A DNA stretch of 64,000 bases from Welwitschia mirabilis (GCA_051453625.1 JBOZIK010000001.1:189059515-189123514), one strand, 5' to 3'. Positions 21,871-36,584 are shown, counted from the stretch's first letter. A program made the numbers and translations. The notes: generated by a model from the letters alone, not told the origin.

Positions 21871-22496
21871 ATATTTAGTCTTTAGTTACCAACTCAATAT
21901 CCTTTAATTTAAACCCTTGTTCAAAAATCCTTTTTAGCTATTGTGTCCTTAAAATCCATTTGTAGCATTCTCCTTTTCAAACTTTTGTTAGTTATTATGA
22001 GCTTTAAATGTATTCGTAGCCTTATAAGAGAATGACAATTATTTATACTTGTATGAGAGCCAATGATCCTTATTCTAAAACTAATTTTTATATGTTGAAT
22101 TCTTATATCTTCTTAAAGTTATGGTGTAAAATAGAAGTTGAGCTAACATCTCTTCTAGTTGTTGGCTTATCCTATAGCTAAGTTTAACATGAATGCCTTG
22201 TTAATTTTTAAACATATTACTTAGGTTCATATATTTTAGGTGATGCATATATTCTATGGTTAATTATTTCATCATCATAAAATTTTAGCTAATTAAATTC
22301 TTGTTGTGGAGTTATTTTAAACTAAATTTTAGGAAACTGTTTAAGAATCATTCCTTAGGTAAATGCCCTTTTCCTTAGTTTATGTATTAAATACGATTTA
22401 ATAATCTTGAGCCTTAAATAAGTATTAAAATTTCTATGTATAAAAAACAAGTCTTCCTTCATTTATAACTTAGTCATTTTAGGGTTTTATAATCTT

Positions 22497-22799
22497 CTAC
22501 CATGATTGTAAGTTGTGAATAAAGGGAAGGAAGTAGTAGTGTCTTTAAGATTGATGGAATTAGAACATGAGAACTAGTGTCATGTTGTACCTTGGTTGTA
22601 CAAGTCTTTTAGTTCTATCCACAACTTGCATATATTCTACACTAATGCTTTAATTCTTTTTTAGATTAATAATTGAAAGTTCAATTTCCATTAGTTCAAG
22701 GTTTAAACATGTAGTTTCATGATCTAGTTCTGCCTATTGGTATAAGAGTATTTTGGAAGTGAATGTAGGTCATGGTTATTGAATAACAATTCTTTTTTT
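22497..22799. other. Unassigned sequence
   Basis: AT-rich sequence right of the gypsy element, with no recognisable coding or repeat structure. Confidence 0.5.
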
Positions 22800-23124
22800 T
22801 AATTGAAATAACAACTTTTAAGGTGTTTGTCATAGAAGTTCCTTAAAAGTTTTTTATTCCTTTTTTCCTTTTTTCTTTTTTTAAAGGCATTTTTCATAGA
22901 ATAACCTTAAAAGGTATTTTAAGATGTTTAAATAAAAAATGCTTTAAAAGACCTTTTAAGGCATTTTTATGATAAATACCTTAAATGACCTTTTAAATCA
23001 TTTTTATTACAACAAATTCCTTAAGCTTTTAATGTGAGGATTTTTAATGTTTTTTTTGAAGAAATGTCTTTAAAGTATTTAAGGAATTTTCAAAAAACCT
23101 TAAAAGGCTATATTTCTAGTAGTG
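22800..23124 (-). mobile_element. CACTA-type transposon end with subterminal repeats
   Basis: The - strand from 23124 reads CACTACTAGAAATATAGCC, the terminal inverted repeat form of plant CACTA (En/Spm) elements, so the element extends leftwards. Behind it are repeated blocks of the form CCTTTTAAGGCATTTTTAT / ACCTTAAAAGACC at intervals of about 35-45 bases, like the subterminal repeats that bind CACTA transposases. No matching left end was found before the gypsy LTR; the element may be truncated. Confidence 0.6.
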
Positions 23125-26100
23125 CAACTATACCTCTAGGGTAAAGGTAAAGAAGACATCAAAGATATAAAGGGAATAAATAGAGAGGGAAAAGATGTTA
23201 CTAATATGGGTGGTTAATACTTGACATGAATCTTTTAGCTATCTCTTTATAAAAGATTATCTGGTGAATACATTATTAAATCATTGGCTCTTGCTATTGC
23301 TACATCACTTTGATATAAAACAATTGCAGAAGATAATGATAAAGGAGAACTCAAGCATTTATCAAAGTAACATCATTTTATACTTTTTTTTAATATCATT
23401 ATTTATTGGCACTTAAATTATAAGGAATATTAGATTTTTGAGTACACATATTATAATCCATTTCTTACTTTTATTCCTACAATCCCTTGCTAGGGTTTCT
23501 AAACTATAAGACAATCCTTCTATGGGTGTGCTTATGTGAGTTCTTATGAGCATATTTTCACTTTAGTTCTTGTAAATCCCTAAAGGGAAGAAAGTGATAC
23601 CTTGTGAGGAGTATATTAGTTCTACATAAGATTGGTAGTGCTTTAAAACCATATTTTATAGGTTACAGATATTCAGAGGTATAAGATAAAGCTACCCTCT
23701 GTGTGTAAATGTACCCAGGTTAGGGAACCACATGAATCTAGTAAGGTTATATTATATAAAGTTAAATTTATTTTTAACAGAATTTTTATTTAGTAGAACT
23801 CATTCATCCCTTTCCTTTAAGTTCAACGATCCTCAATTTCTTTTTTCCATAATTGAAAAATAATAATATATCTAACATATTTCCTAACTAATTATCTCAA
23901 TGACACAATAGGAGATTGTAAGACTTAGCAAGAATTTCTTAGCTAGTTATTGTACCATAGAAGGATATAATATAAATAATTTAGCATATCTTAAATAGTC
24001 ATCCTTATTACATTTACATAATAAAAACTTTTTCTAGGAGGTACAAAGCAACTTAAAGGGCAAATAAGAAAGGAAGCATGGGAAGACACTAATAAAGTAG
24101 CATGATCTTTTTGCACTTAAACAAGAAGATGAAAATGCAACAATAGTGCACTAAATTATTTTCCAAATAAGAGAAATGGAATTTACAAAGCAAGACATGA
24201 TAAGTGAAATAAGAAAAGCAACTTAAAATTGGTGAAATAAATAGTATCCTAAAAATCATGATTCTTATAATGATAATTTTTTATATTGTTAGTGTATATG
24301 CAAGTCTTAATGTACTTATCTCATATAATTGGATTATAATTTTAATTAAATGTAATGCTAATATTGGGAATATGCCTCATGAAATGAAGCACTATCAAGT
24401 TTAAAAAGTTACTCAAGACTAAGCCTTTAATATTATAATTAATTCTTAGTAATTAATTTTTAGTTTATTTAATGTAAAATTATATTTTATCAATAAGGAA
24501 AAAAAGCTATACTATTTTATTTCTTTCATTTCAAAATATGTTATTCAAATTTATTAGATGAAATTTTAGCAACTTATTATTGATATAAAAATCTAATATG
24601 CTATTGAATTATTTCTTTATATGATTTACCTTTGAAAATCATACTTTTAAATCTTCAAAAGGCTTAAAATGAAATACATTCATTTGGTTCATGCATCATA
24701 TTTTTCTTATGATTATAACTAATATTCTAAATTTCCATAATTTTAACTTTACAAAATATAAAATTTTATTCTAATTTTTGTTAAACTTCAATTGAAATAA
24801 TTTAAAATAGTATACAATATTAATTTTGTAATTTTTTCCATTATAATAAGTTTAATCATATTTTTTTAACTAAGATGACTAATGCCCCTTAGTTAGCATT
24901 TTTCTGTCATTGTAGCATAACATCATTTTTTTTACCTATTCAAACATAAACAAAGTAAATATCAAACTAAAATGAGCCCTGTAAGATTCAAAATAAAAGA
25001 ACCATGAAAATTTTATAAAAATAAAATAATTAATCTAATTAAAACTATTTTATAATTTAAAAGGATTAAAAAGTTCCTTAAACAAAAGCTCACTATGAAT
25101 AAAACTAATGAAGTAAATACTAAAATACTCTAAACATTTTTATCAGTAATAAAGAAACTCTTAAAATACTTTGACCCTTTTCTAGTACTTTAAGTTTTAT
25201 AAAACATCTGTGGAACTGGATAAGTATCCTAGCCAATATTTTTCCAATTAAATCTTTCAAAAATATTTTGCAATATTATTTAAATCTAGTCTTTATTTTG
25301 TTTATTAAAAATATTTTATTACTATATTTTATGACCTCTTTATTAAAATAGAACTTGTAAGGCTCATTCCAAAGGCTAGCAGAGGTGACTAAACAAAAGA
25401 CTAACTTTCGAATAATTTATTAAATGTTTTTTTTTTTTTACCAATTTAGTATCATGGATTTAACAAAAAGGCCTAATTCAAGGATGATCTCCAATTTCAT
25501 TAGACTTGAATACTATTTTTTTTCATTAAAGAAAGATATATGTTGAATAACATTATTAGTCTTACTAAAGGATAAAGTTAATATTTTATCTCTTAGCAAG
25601 ATCTTAACTTCATGAAGATGGATTATTAAAAATCATATTATGCATCTATTAGGATTTAATTTTTAATGTTTTTAAATAGATTTATTTTGATCCTAGTTTC
25701 TCTAACCATATCAAGATTCTCTTTAGTAATGCCTTTACTAAAGTCTACATTAAGGTATACTTTAGCTTCTTTCTAGCTTAGGGGATTTGATTAATAAGTT
25801 TTTCCACTTGCTCTATATCTTTACAAAATCATTGTTAATGATCTAAGAAGTATCACTAAGATTTATGTATATTATGATAATTTTCATGGTTTATATCTCT
25901 TAAATACTCAAGGTTAGTTAGGTAATGTTCATTGTGTTAATAACTTATTTTTTTAGTTTATAATAGTTTCTTAAATATTTTTATCCTTATCAACTATTTA
26001 TACATATTTTGCAAATATTCTAGCTCTTATATTAACTAGAAGAACTATTTTTTATTCTATCTTAAGTCTAGTGCTAAAACTCCTATTTTTCTTATTTACC

Positions 26101-29100
26101 ACATTAAAAAAGTAGGGTTTTTAAATTCTTTAAAATGATTTTTGATTTTTTCCCCACCTTTTTTAACCTTTAATCTTGATTTCTTAGTATAATTCAAAGA
26201 AAAGATTATTAAATACTTCTTAAGAATTTTTGTGTTATTGAAAAGTTTCAGTACTTTTTATGTTTTTTATTATTTTTATCTTGATTACTCTAATACTTAT
26301 TATGAGAAGATTATTTAACTATTAATATTATTTATTGGTACACAAAGAAATTAATCATAAAGTATTTATTCAAGTGACTTCAAATACTTTTGTCAAGTCA
26401 ATAATTGACATGGATTAGGTCTCTAAAATTTTTTTCATCAAGGTAATATTTTGGCTATTTCTTGGATAATAAAGGATAGTGAAGATTATTACTATTATTA
26501 TAAATTTATTATTAGACATTCCATTTCCTTATCTCTTTCTCTTTGGTGATTGGGGGAGAGGTGGGNNNNNNNNNNNNNNNNNNNNNAATTTTCTAAGTTG
26601 CACTAGAAAATATCATTTTATTTCTTACTACTATGAAATTAAAAATCTGAAGTTTTCTTTGAGCTATTTGAAAATCTAGATGTACCTATAAGAGTTTATT
26701 ATAGTCTTTTTAACTTTAGCACATGGAGATTTCTCTATGATGATTTCTTAATTAAGTGATCAACATAACACATTAGTAAAATTAAAAAGGACCTTTAGTT
26801 TTTTTCATTAGAAAAATAGGTATGCAAAGGGTAAAAGACATTTAGTGTAAGCATTTGAATATTTTGATTTGTTATTGAATATTAAAGAATGAATGGTAGG
26901 ATTTTAATAGATATAAATAAATTATTATAATTTGTACTCTCACATTCATAATATCTATCTCTTTACGAAGGTAAGCTATAACTTTAAATTATGAAAATGG
27001 AGGAATCACTCTAGTATTTACATAATTAAGATAAGTTTTCTCAAATGTTGTTGGTAAAACAATCATTTTTTCAGCTCTTACATAAATCATATTTGGGATT
27101 TGATTTTATAGAATTGATCATGACTATATTTAATAGTTTATGAAGATCTTCTTTCTTCTAAGGATTTTCATTTTTGTCTAGTCATTTTTTCCTAATGACA
27201 TTTTCTTATAAAAAATACTTTTCCCTTTTTAATGTATCATCTCTACCTATGCTTATTACTTAAAATAATAATACTAATCTCCTATCATTTAGTCTTATCT
27301 TATTATTATCTCATCTTAGGATTCTGTGTTCCAAGTACTTGGTTTAAGTTACTACTAAAAATTGGCTATTTTTATTAGTTTAGAAGGCTCACAAGACCTT
27401 CATAGAATGAAAAATAGTTCTCCATTCATAATAAAATAGTATTTTAACTTTGAAAGTTTAAAATGTGGGCTTCGAAAATGAATCTTACTTGACATTCATT
27501 TTCTAAGGTTGTAATTGTTTGGGATAAGAAACTATAAATATTAGCATATTCTCCATACTTTTTAGAAGCTTATAATTTGGATCTTTTATTTAATGTGGAT
27601 CCTCACTAATGTATTTTCATCCTTTATCTTAATACCCTATTTTATGTAATAAAAATTTGGGAAAAAATTATTATATGAATTTTATAGTATGCCATTCCAT
27701 CTTAATGATGTTTATCTTTATCTTAAGAATGAAATCATAAATTTTTCACATCCACTTTAAGAAAAATAGAAGAAATAATATCATCATTATAGAATAGCGA
27801 CTATAGCTAGAATAATAAAATGGTTAAGTCATTCTTATATCCAATCCACTTTATATGTTATTGGTTTATATGGTTAACATAAAAATAAATAAATCAACTT
27901 ATTTATCCTTTTTTCCCCTTATAATAGTATTCATGTTCATAAGAAAATCATTTTTCATCTTTTCTTTTCTCTTTGTTTTCTTCTACAAATAGAATAAAAT
28001 CATAATTCATTTTTTTAATCTTTTGTCTCTTTTGTTTAATAGGTATCTTAATGCTTGGTTAAGAATTAAAAAACATGATAATGTGTTACATTTATTTTTC
28101 ATAAATATTAATTTCTCTTTTTATCATTTTTTTCTTTTTTAATTATTAGAGAACAAGATATTTTCATATCTTCATAGTCTCTATATTAAATCTTCTATAC
28201 CTATTCATTTTTTTAGTATACAGTGTATTCATCAAATTAAAAAAGATTAACATGAGAAAATAGTTTAGAGATGAGCTCAAAGATGTAGTAAGAGAAGTAA
28301 AACAAAGTTATGTCATATTAATTTGTTTCACTGTATTTTTAAAGTAAGATATTTTAAACCAAACTTCATTTTTATTTATAGCTATTTTAGGTATATTATC
28401 GATAAGGCTTAGGACTAAGATTATTTATAAATATTTACAAAGTAAATCTAAATAAAAATTTGGAATAATATGTGCTATTGTAACCTTAATCTCATAGAAC
28501 TATCATCAATAGATTTTATTTAAGGGGAGGCCTTAAAGGATCTAGTTTACGTTGAAGTAATAACTTTATTAAAATTTATTATTTATGTTACTAAAAATGA
28601 CTCTCTTGTGGAAACAAATTCTTCTATAACACTTGTTAAGATAAGGTCTTAGAATAAAAAAGCTCCTTATTAAATTATCTAACTAAATATATACATGAAA
28701 TACAAAGTTAAAGGGATTTTTAATATGAGAAAAATCATGGAACAATGCTAGAGAAACCTATTTCTAAGTACTTTTATATCCTAAGACTTGTTTAGCAATA
28801 AATCTAGGAACCAAAGAAAATAAAATATTACTTTTTCAAGTAATTTAATAGTTCACAATACTTTTGAGTATGTAACCATAGTAGAACAACATTCCCAAAG
28901 ATAACTTTTTATTTTCTAAATATGTAAGAAATGATGAAATAAAATCATAATACAAACATAATTCATTTTAAAAATGTAATGCTTATATTATGATGAATAA
29001 AATGATTACAAGTATTGTTTCCTTCATAGGTTATATGAAGAAAAGTACCATAATGTTGATCCCAAGTCTTGCTACCATTCTTGGATGTTATGCAAAGTGT

Positions 29101-31669
29101 GCCAAAAGATCTTGTAATGCTAGCTTTAGGTAGTATTTATACTATCATTTAGGTAGTTATAGGAAGAAAACTTTTATAAGAGTGAATAATAGCTCCTCCT
29201 AGATTAAGGGAGTACATGGCCACATTTTATGCATGAATGTAGTAGAGTTTAAAATGATTTTTCCTCTATTTTGAGATTTGCCTCCATTTTATATGTGGCA
29301 TTTTCATGCAATGGAATCCCTATTTATTATGATTTTTTCTTCATTCACAATTGCTTTGACACTTGTTTTCATTTTCTAAATCTATATAAATTTATATAAG
29401 GAAACATAATAAACATTAAATTACTACTAATACATTTTTTTATAACTAATTTTATATGGTAGTCTAATTTCTAATATAATATAATGCCTAAATGTTAAAC
29501 ACAATTGTAAATATTTTCATAAACTAAATATTAACTCCTCTGTTTGTAACCTATAATTATGCATAAAAGATATCACATTTCGTGTAAAATTTTATTCATT
29601 AATTATGCTTTATCATCTTTCTTTACTCTATATAGATGGAATGCTTCTTTTTTTTATTTTCTAATATTGTTATATTAATATTTATTTTTAGTTTTTAATA
29701 ATTTTAATACTAGAAAAATAGTTTATATAATTAATTAATATATTTATAGGAATAAAAAGATCAAAATTACTATAATACTTAAAAGAACATAACCATGATA
29801 TTAATTAAACCTTTAAGAATATGAACATTAACATATAAAGAAAGCTATCAAAATTGAAACATTTCTTTAGGAGTATAGCAATTACAGTTAGTTAAATTAA
29901 TGATTTATGTCCTCATAGTATGTTAAGTATGACATGAAAAGTTTTAAAAATCTCCATGGACTTTAGGATCTAGTTAAATAGGATTAATTCATTAAACTTA
30001 TAGTATCTTCTCATTATATCCTAACATGTCATTCTTATTGTCATTACTACATGCATCAATGCCTCCTTCCTCACATAGTATGTTACTACACTTCTTTATT
30101 AGTAGCACCATAAATTTTCCTTCTTTAGCATGATTTCCATCAGACTTAATCATGAACTTAAAAAAATTAGAACATTAAGTTATATGCCACTAAATATTTT
30201 GTTAAATAAAATGCTTAACATGTTTTATTGTATTGCTTTTCATCATTAATCTTTTTTTTTTTAAATTTTTTATAATCACTAGCTTATCATCTCATGATAA
30301 GAAAGTAATAAATTCGTTTAATGGTTTAAATATCTTATATCTAAGATACAAATTTGTAATAAGATGTAAAAATAGTTTTCTTATGTAATAATAATAGAAA
30401 TATAGTAGATGTAGCTTAAATAACATAGTAATGAAGGAGAATCCTATACTAGAATTATCAAATAGTACTGGAATGCAATATAACTAACTTATTACTAAGT
30501 AATAATAAGAATAACTAGATTTTTTTGTATAATTTTATCACTTAATGTTAAGGTAGATCCATAGCTAAAACTTTCTTAGCCCTTACTTAGTGATAAATAT
30601 TACATAAAATGTAACAAGTTGGAAATAAGAATGGACACTTTATTTTAGACTATGTGTTGGTGATAGATTATATAAGAAAATGACATGGAATGAAAGGCTA
30701 AAATGATGTTAAAAACATCATAATTTCATATGTTACCCTTCTATATTTGGTCTGACATTAGTCATATTTGTAATTTATATTAATTACCTTTGAAATTTCC
30801 TTGTAAATATAACCTTTCCATTGGAAAAGGGGAGTTTGGATTGTTTATTTTATTTGAAAAATAATTTCAAATTCCTCTTATAGTTTAATTATTTTTATAA
30901 TAATTTGTAAGTTTAGATAAATTTTATTACATCTTTAATTGGATTCTATGATATGCACTCTATTGAAACATTTCTTATCAAAGTTATACTAGAATATGCT
31001 TGAATTAGATATCTGAATTAGTTGTTTCTTATGATTATTGCAATGTTGATTTGAAGATAAGAGTGATTTATAATAAAAATAAGTTTAATTTACTTTATTC
31101 AAAATTATTTCATTACATTTCATATCAACTTTATATACATATAACTAATTTAATACATGATTCAATTTTTGATGTGAATTTATGTGTATCTTTTATTTTT
31201 TCAAATGTAATCCATTCATAGTTTTATTAGAGAAGTAATTTACAAGCATTACTATTTTATGCTTAAACACATTATAAGATGAAAGACTATTGGCATTGTA
31301 GAAAAAATATCATTCATATTCAATTTTAGATGCATGTGAACTTCAACGTCAATTATTATTATTTTATTTCCATTTTGTAATGACATTTCAATTTTTGTTA
31401 ATTATTTAACTATTTTTATAAAGATTAAAAAATCATTAGTTACATGTGATTACTCAACCGTAATTCTGTTACTTTAGATCCACATCTAATAGCTTTTATA
31501 TAATATGATAGATTAGTTATTAATTGTCTTCTAGTTAGTTTCTCATTTCCATTGTCTTTTTTAGCATCATAGTCAGGGAAGCATAAATGCTTTGAAACTT
31601 TGTAATAGATTTAGCTAAATCCCCTTCTTGCAAGTTTTCATATCTTATAACTTTATTTTATTTCTTTTA
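23125..31669. other. AT-rich region without recognisable genes
   Basis: About 8.5 kb of very AT-rich sequence with homopolymer A and T runs. I looked at both strands for reverse transcriptase, integrase, transposase and zinc-knuckle signatures and found none that I can defend. A 21-base gap is at 26566-26586, and the short frame spanning it (26479-26679) is not a gene. Probably very old transposon debris. Confidence 0.5.
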
Positions 31670-31729
31670 TTCCTAAATTTTACTTTTGTGAGTTAGTTAT
31701 TCCTAAATTTTACTTTTGTGAGTTATTTT
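31670..31729 (+). repeat. 30-base tandem duplication
   Basis: TTCCTAAATTTTACTTTTGT and the bases following it repeat with a period of 30 (31671 and 31701). The copies are identical over about 26 bases, so this is a young change in old sequence. Confidence 0.85.
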
Positions 31730-33586
31730 CTTTCTTTCATAGTATTTTAATCCTTTAGTAACTTTTCATTTCTATAGTTATTTTTATTTAGTTTATTTTT
31801 TATTATCCTTTCAAATTTTTTTGATTTCCTTGTTATTTTTTAGTTAATTTATTATTGTTTTGTGCTTTTCATTCTTTTATTCATTATTATTTTATTATTC
31901 CTACAATTTTTATTTTTGATAGAATTAAAAACCAAGAAAATACTTATCCTTTTATTTGTTTTGAAAAGTATAATAATAAGAGAAGTAGAGGATTTCAAAA
32001 GAAAGGATACAATAAGATTATTAAAAGTATATTTCATTAAATGTTAATATCTAAGTAAGTATTCTAATAGTTAATTGAAAAATAATTTGACTATTATCAA
32101 AGACAAATTATAGGTTATTGCTCCTAAAATTTATCTACAATTAAGAAAAGAATTGATTGGTAAAAAACATATTCTAGAATAAGTTACAACATCATAATTA
32201 TACATTTATGGTTTACTTTATGAACTTTATTATTCATTCAAAATACTAGTACATGGTATTTCAAGAAAAATACCATAAACAACCTATATGTCATAGAAGT
32301 CGAACTTCTTACTCTCTATTTCATACAAGTTCTTAATTTGAATGACATAAGAACTCACACCATTACAACAAGAAACTACCACTAAAACTATGCATCTATA
32401 TCAAGTCCATATTAAATAATAAAATATCCCTAAGGTAATTTTAAATTTAAAGCTAAAAATTAATAGCTAGGATCTAAATAAGAAGTTATTGTGGAGTGTA
32501 CTAAAACTAAAGGATTCAATAAATTATTTAGGAAGGATTCAATTCTATCTTCCAATTCTTCTCTTTTTAAGAATAATTAGGATGTTCTTTAAACTTAGAT
32601 TAGAATCCTTAATAGACACCTATCCTAGTTAGATAAGCTTAAACTGAAAGATGTTTTTTTTAAGAATCTAAGGATTGATTGAAATACATTTTATTTTAGA
32701 ACTTTTTATACTTAAAAGCATCTTCTAATAATACGAATATGGAAATTAAAGTTCCCTCTTCCACTCTTTAGGGAGCAATTGAATATTTCAAACTATACAA
32801 TGCAATAATGACTACTAGAGGGCTATTCCATATCCACCATAAAGACAACCATATGTTCTAAAACAAGAACTTGGAATAAGGATAATTTAGTTATTTATTA
32901 TGGTTATTAAAATATAAAGTATTTTAAGAAGAATAATAAGAATTCCTACATCATTTTAGCAGACATCCAATCTTTAGACAATAAAGAATAATGGCTTAAA
33001 TAATAATAATTTACTAATATCCACTTTCCATTTGTTCTAAACTCAAGAAGAAATAAAAAAAGTTAAGATAACATATACACTATGAAAATGAAAATCATAA
33101 GTAAATCATGAACTAATTTGAAATATGATCTACAAAATCTATATTCAAGTTAGAAATAAATTATGTATAATCAAAAGTACAAATTAGGTTATACTAAATA
33201 AAATACTAATCCTAAATTAAAATATAGAGTCCACCAATTCACCACCTTTTACAAGTTTTTCACTATCCATAATTATGAAGCAAGGAATGAACTATACTTA
33301 GAATTTTACTTTTACATAGACATTACCTATTATGAAACTTAGCATAACATTTCATAATTTAACAACATAATTGAACCTAAGCAAACAACTCAGTATATGA
33401 ATAATGTAGGTTCCACAAATACTAGTTATTTTAGAATAAACCTTAAAACTTTTTAAAATTCCTTAACCAAACCATATATAAAATATAGTACTAGTTCCTT
33501 ATTAGAATTTAGTAATATACATAGGGCTAATAACTTTACCATCCTACTTATATCAAATCTATTTAAGACAACTCCTATGTAATAAG
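31730..33586. other. AT-rich unassigned region
   Basis: No gene recognised. Overlapping 61-codon frames on both strands at 31852-32047 reflect low-complexity AT sequence. At about 32358 CATTACAACAAGAAA is one change from a CACTACAACAAGAAA-type CACTA end but has no supporting context. Confidence 0.45.
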
Positions 33587-34722
33587 TAATAGAATCGAGA
33601 ATCCTAGAAAGTAAGGGGGTTGAATAGATTCTTTAAATATTAAATAAAATATTCTAGATGAACTAACAATACATAAAAAATTTTCAAAAAATAATATGCT
33701 AATTGAAAATATGCATAAAAGGAAAAGCTAACAGTATTTAAAGAAATGAACTAACTAAAAGAACAAAATATCAAATAGATGCATGTAGGATTTATAGTAA
33801 TTCACAAAACACCTATTCTAATCTCATGATTAGCTTATTACCAAGCTTGATTTGGATCTTTGTAACTCCACCAGGTATTCTAGGTTCACCTGTAACCTTT
33901 ACAAATGGACTTTTTAAGGCTTAGTTTGAACCTTTGAATGGACTTTTTTAGGCTTAGTTTCAACCTTTAAATGGACTTTTCTAGTCTTAGTATTAACCTA
34001 TGAATGGATTTTTCTAGGATTAGTCTCAACCTTTCATAATGTAAAATAGTGATGCAATGATGCTGAGATGCATAGATATCACCTGTTCTTGATATAATAG
34101 ATTTGATGGAGCTCTTCTCCTATAGATGTAAAATAGATAAATCACTAGATCTAACCTTGAATGTATAAATAACATAGATGATAGATCTTCTTTGATCAGG
34201 ATTACAAATGCCAAGATTTAATAGTGAATATCATAAGAGTTTAATACTTTTTTATGAGTCAAAAAGTTCTTTCGTCATCTATCTCTTAGATATTTATATT
34301 AGAAGGCTTTAAAGGTTTATTACATTTTAAAATGTACTTCCAAGTGCTATAAATGGCTATAAAATGACTATATAATGAATACATAATGGATACAAAATAG
34401 ATAGAAAATTTTAGTTTTGGTCCCACCCGTCGACCCCTAAAAAATTCAGTTGACCCCATATAGTATTGTGAGTTACACAGGTCACCCGAGTGAGATTTTC
34501 AGTCATTCCAGTTTCTTATAGCTTCATATTTAGTTGACTTCTCATGATCTATATGACTCCTCAAGATGGTAATGAGCATGATAGATTTCTAGTAATCAGA
34601 ATTTGATAGTCTTGGCTTCATATTTAAACCTAGAAGTGATTGACATCTTTCGAACAAGATACATAAAATCTGCTACATAGCAAACATTAGTTTGATATCA
34701 ATTGACAAAATATAATCTAATA
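33587..34722 (-). repeat. 3' LTR of copy C
   Basis: The + strand start TAATAGAATCGAGAATCC aligns to TGATAGGATTGAGAACCC in copy B, and the end AATCTAATA aligns to AATTCAACA. At about 1.14 kb it is roughly 200 bases shorter than the others. Its GTCGAC array (about 34430-34560) is reduced. A TATA-like site is near 34290-34300. The frame at 34026-34214 is non-coding. Confidence 0.8.
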
Positions 34723-35321
34723 CTCTTCCTCTTTAAAATTTATGGAAAATAATACTTAGTTGTGAAAATATTTAGGAATTAGAAAAACTCTCACTCACGA
34801 AATGCCTATTATCATTTACAAAATATTACACTTTTTGAAACTAATTTAAGACATTTTGAACAGTTAAATTTTATGCTAATAATAAGAACACTTTTAGAAT
34901 ACACACTTAGAGAGTTAAGAACACAAATTTTATGAAAAGAACTATGTGATCACATAAACCATGTATCATATTGATCATTTGATACATTTCAAAGTTCATT
35001 TCCAATATTAGATACCAATATTTAATTTATGAAATAACCATTTGAAACTTTAATATTCATTATTGAAAAGACATGTTAAGCTTATATGACTTGCACAAAC
35101 ACAAAAATATTTGAGATATCAACTGAGGACAATTTAGAATATAAAACAAAGTACATGTTGATTTCATTAAACATGTGCAAAAATTACAAAATAAAAGTGC
35201 TCAACATGAGCATGCTACATCTGAAAGCATAAGTAAATAAACAACAAAAAATAACTACTTCTTCTCCTTTTGACATCAATAACAAAGAAGAGACATACAT
35301 AAGCAAAACATAATCAAGGTT
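34723..35321 (-). other. 3' non-coding region of copy C
   Basis: Equivalent to 12124-12691 in copy B. A purine tract GTCAAAAGGAGAAG is readable on the - strand near 35258-35271. No coding signal. Confidence 0.5.
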
Positions 35322-36364
35322 TTAATTAGATTCCTCCTCCTCTTATTCTTCTTCTTCAGAGTCTTCTTTTAAATCTTCTTCTTCTTCACCTCCTCCAATG
35401 CATGTTAAGCTAGTGGCCTCTATTGAAGTATCAGAAATTTCATACCCAGCTACTATGAGTGCTTCCTTCATGTGTCTGGTATAAAAATCAATCCATCTCA
35501 AATATGAAAGAGTCTCATTAAGAGAGGCTTTTTTTGAAGAGGATGACTTTGAGGACTTCTTAAAAGGGATAAAAATGTGTATATGAGGTAAGGTTGCACA
35601 CCCAATGGGTGCTGCAGGTTGGAGGATTTCAAGTTTTATATGGAATGTTACATAAAAATGATGGTACAAATTTGTGATAAGCACGAAGTAGGGTAATGTC
35701 CTAGTCTTGTAATACTCCAACTAGGAGATCATATTATTTAGTATAATGGCAGAAGCATTAATAGAATGCTCTATCTTTACTAGATATGTCAGATAGTATT
35801 TGTAGCTGAAGGCCTGATCACGATACCCAACTAAGGGTAGAAAATNNNNNNNNNNAAATGAAGGAAGTAGTACTTGGGTGTTAACAAAGAAGTGAAGATG
35901 ATGTGTTTCCAAGAGTGAATCTTATCACAAATCTCCTTGGTTACTACAAGCTTATTTTCCATAGTATCTTGAAGAGGTCAAAACTCTTTAGAGTCACCTC
36001 TAGGAAGATTAGTCAGATCAAAGATGAGATTTGTAGTAACTCTCAGCCACTTCCCCAAAACAAGGGTTTAAAGGGTTCTTGATTCATAATCAGAAGATGC
36101 ATTACAATAAAATATGCAAGTAAGAAATGGATAAGTAGAGCAAAAAACATCTAGAAAATAATCAAAATCCTAATTTCTTAGAATTTGAATAACTATTTTG
36201 AGCTCTTTAAGCTCTAATTTGTCAAAACCATTCTTGACAAAAAAGATTATTTTCAAACTTCTCTAAAAACTTATCAACATCTTCCTTAGACATACTATGA
36301 TAGAAAGTGCAGGATCTATTAATGCAACTTCCTTAACTCTCTTCCTTGATGAGCTCTTAGCCAT
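35322..36364 (-). pseudogene. Accessory ORF of copy C
   Basis: Same protein as in copy B, with ATG at 36364 (MAKSSSRKRVKEVA), then FYHSMSKEDVDKF after a frameshift. The best preserved part is 35343-35720, which holds LPYFVLITNLYHHF, CATLPHIHIF, LNETLSYLRW and a Glu-rich tail. A frameshift in the first 60 codons, several stops and a 10-base gap (35846-35855) break it. Position-by-position agreement with copy B from start codon to acidic tail supports a real ancestral coding sequence rather than a chance frame. Function unknown. Confidence 0.72.
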
Positions 36365-36584
36365 TTTGAAGACTTTGATAATAATAAAACTAAAAGAAAG
36401 ACATTAGATCAGAGAGTAAAGCTCTAGATCTAGAAGGAAAAACTCTAGATCTAAGAGATAGAGAAGGCTAGAACACAATGAAATTGACTTAGGATCTTTT
36501 TCTTTACAGAAATGATGAAATTTAGAAATTTGAAAAAAGAAATTGGGTCCATCTATGATACTTCTACACTATGNNNNNNNNNNA

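Larger units (their letters stand above)
3149..22491 (+). mobile_element. Ty3/gypsy chromovirus (Tekay/Del-like), decayed, with nested insertion
   Basis: This is a full-length but dead LTR retrotransposon of about 19.3 kb, of which about 6.8 kb is a younger nested element (10780-17558). The order is 5' LTR, tRNA-Met-type primer site, gag, protease, RT, RNase H, integrase, chromodomain, polypurine tract, 3' LTR. This order and a chromodomain at the end of pol define plant chromoviruses, and LTRs of about 4 kb suit the Tekay/Del group. Stops and frameshifts are found throughout. The two LTRs differ at roughly one base in five or six over their first 200 bases by eye, so insertion is old. Confidence 0.9.
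18510..22491 (+). repeat. 3' LTR of the gypsy element (4.0 kb)
   Basis: Pairs with 3149-7260 along its full length, minus the block 5001-5345. It starts TGTCACATTC and ends TTTTATA, aligned to TCTTACA in the 5' copy. It includes two gaps (19488-19587 and 19823-19832). Flanking ATCTT (22492-22496) is the candidate right target duplication. Confidence 0.88.

Noticed and set aside
32340-32380. CACTA-like start CATTACAACAAGAAA
   Set aside because: One base off the canonical end, with no subterminal repeats or partner end.
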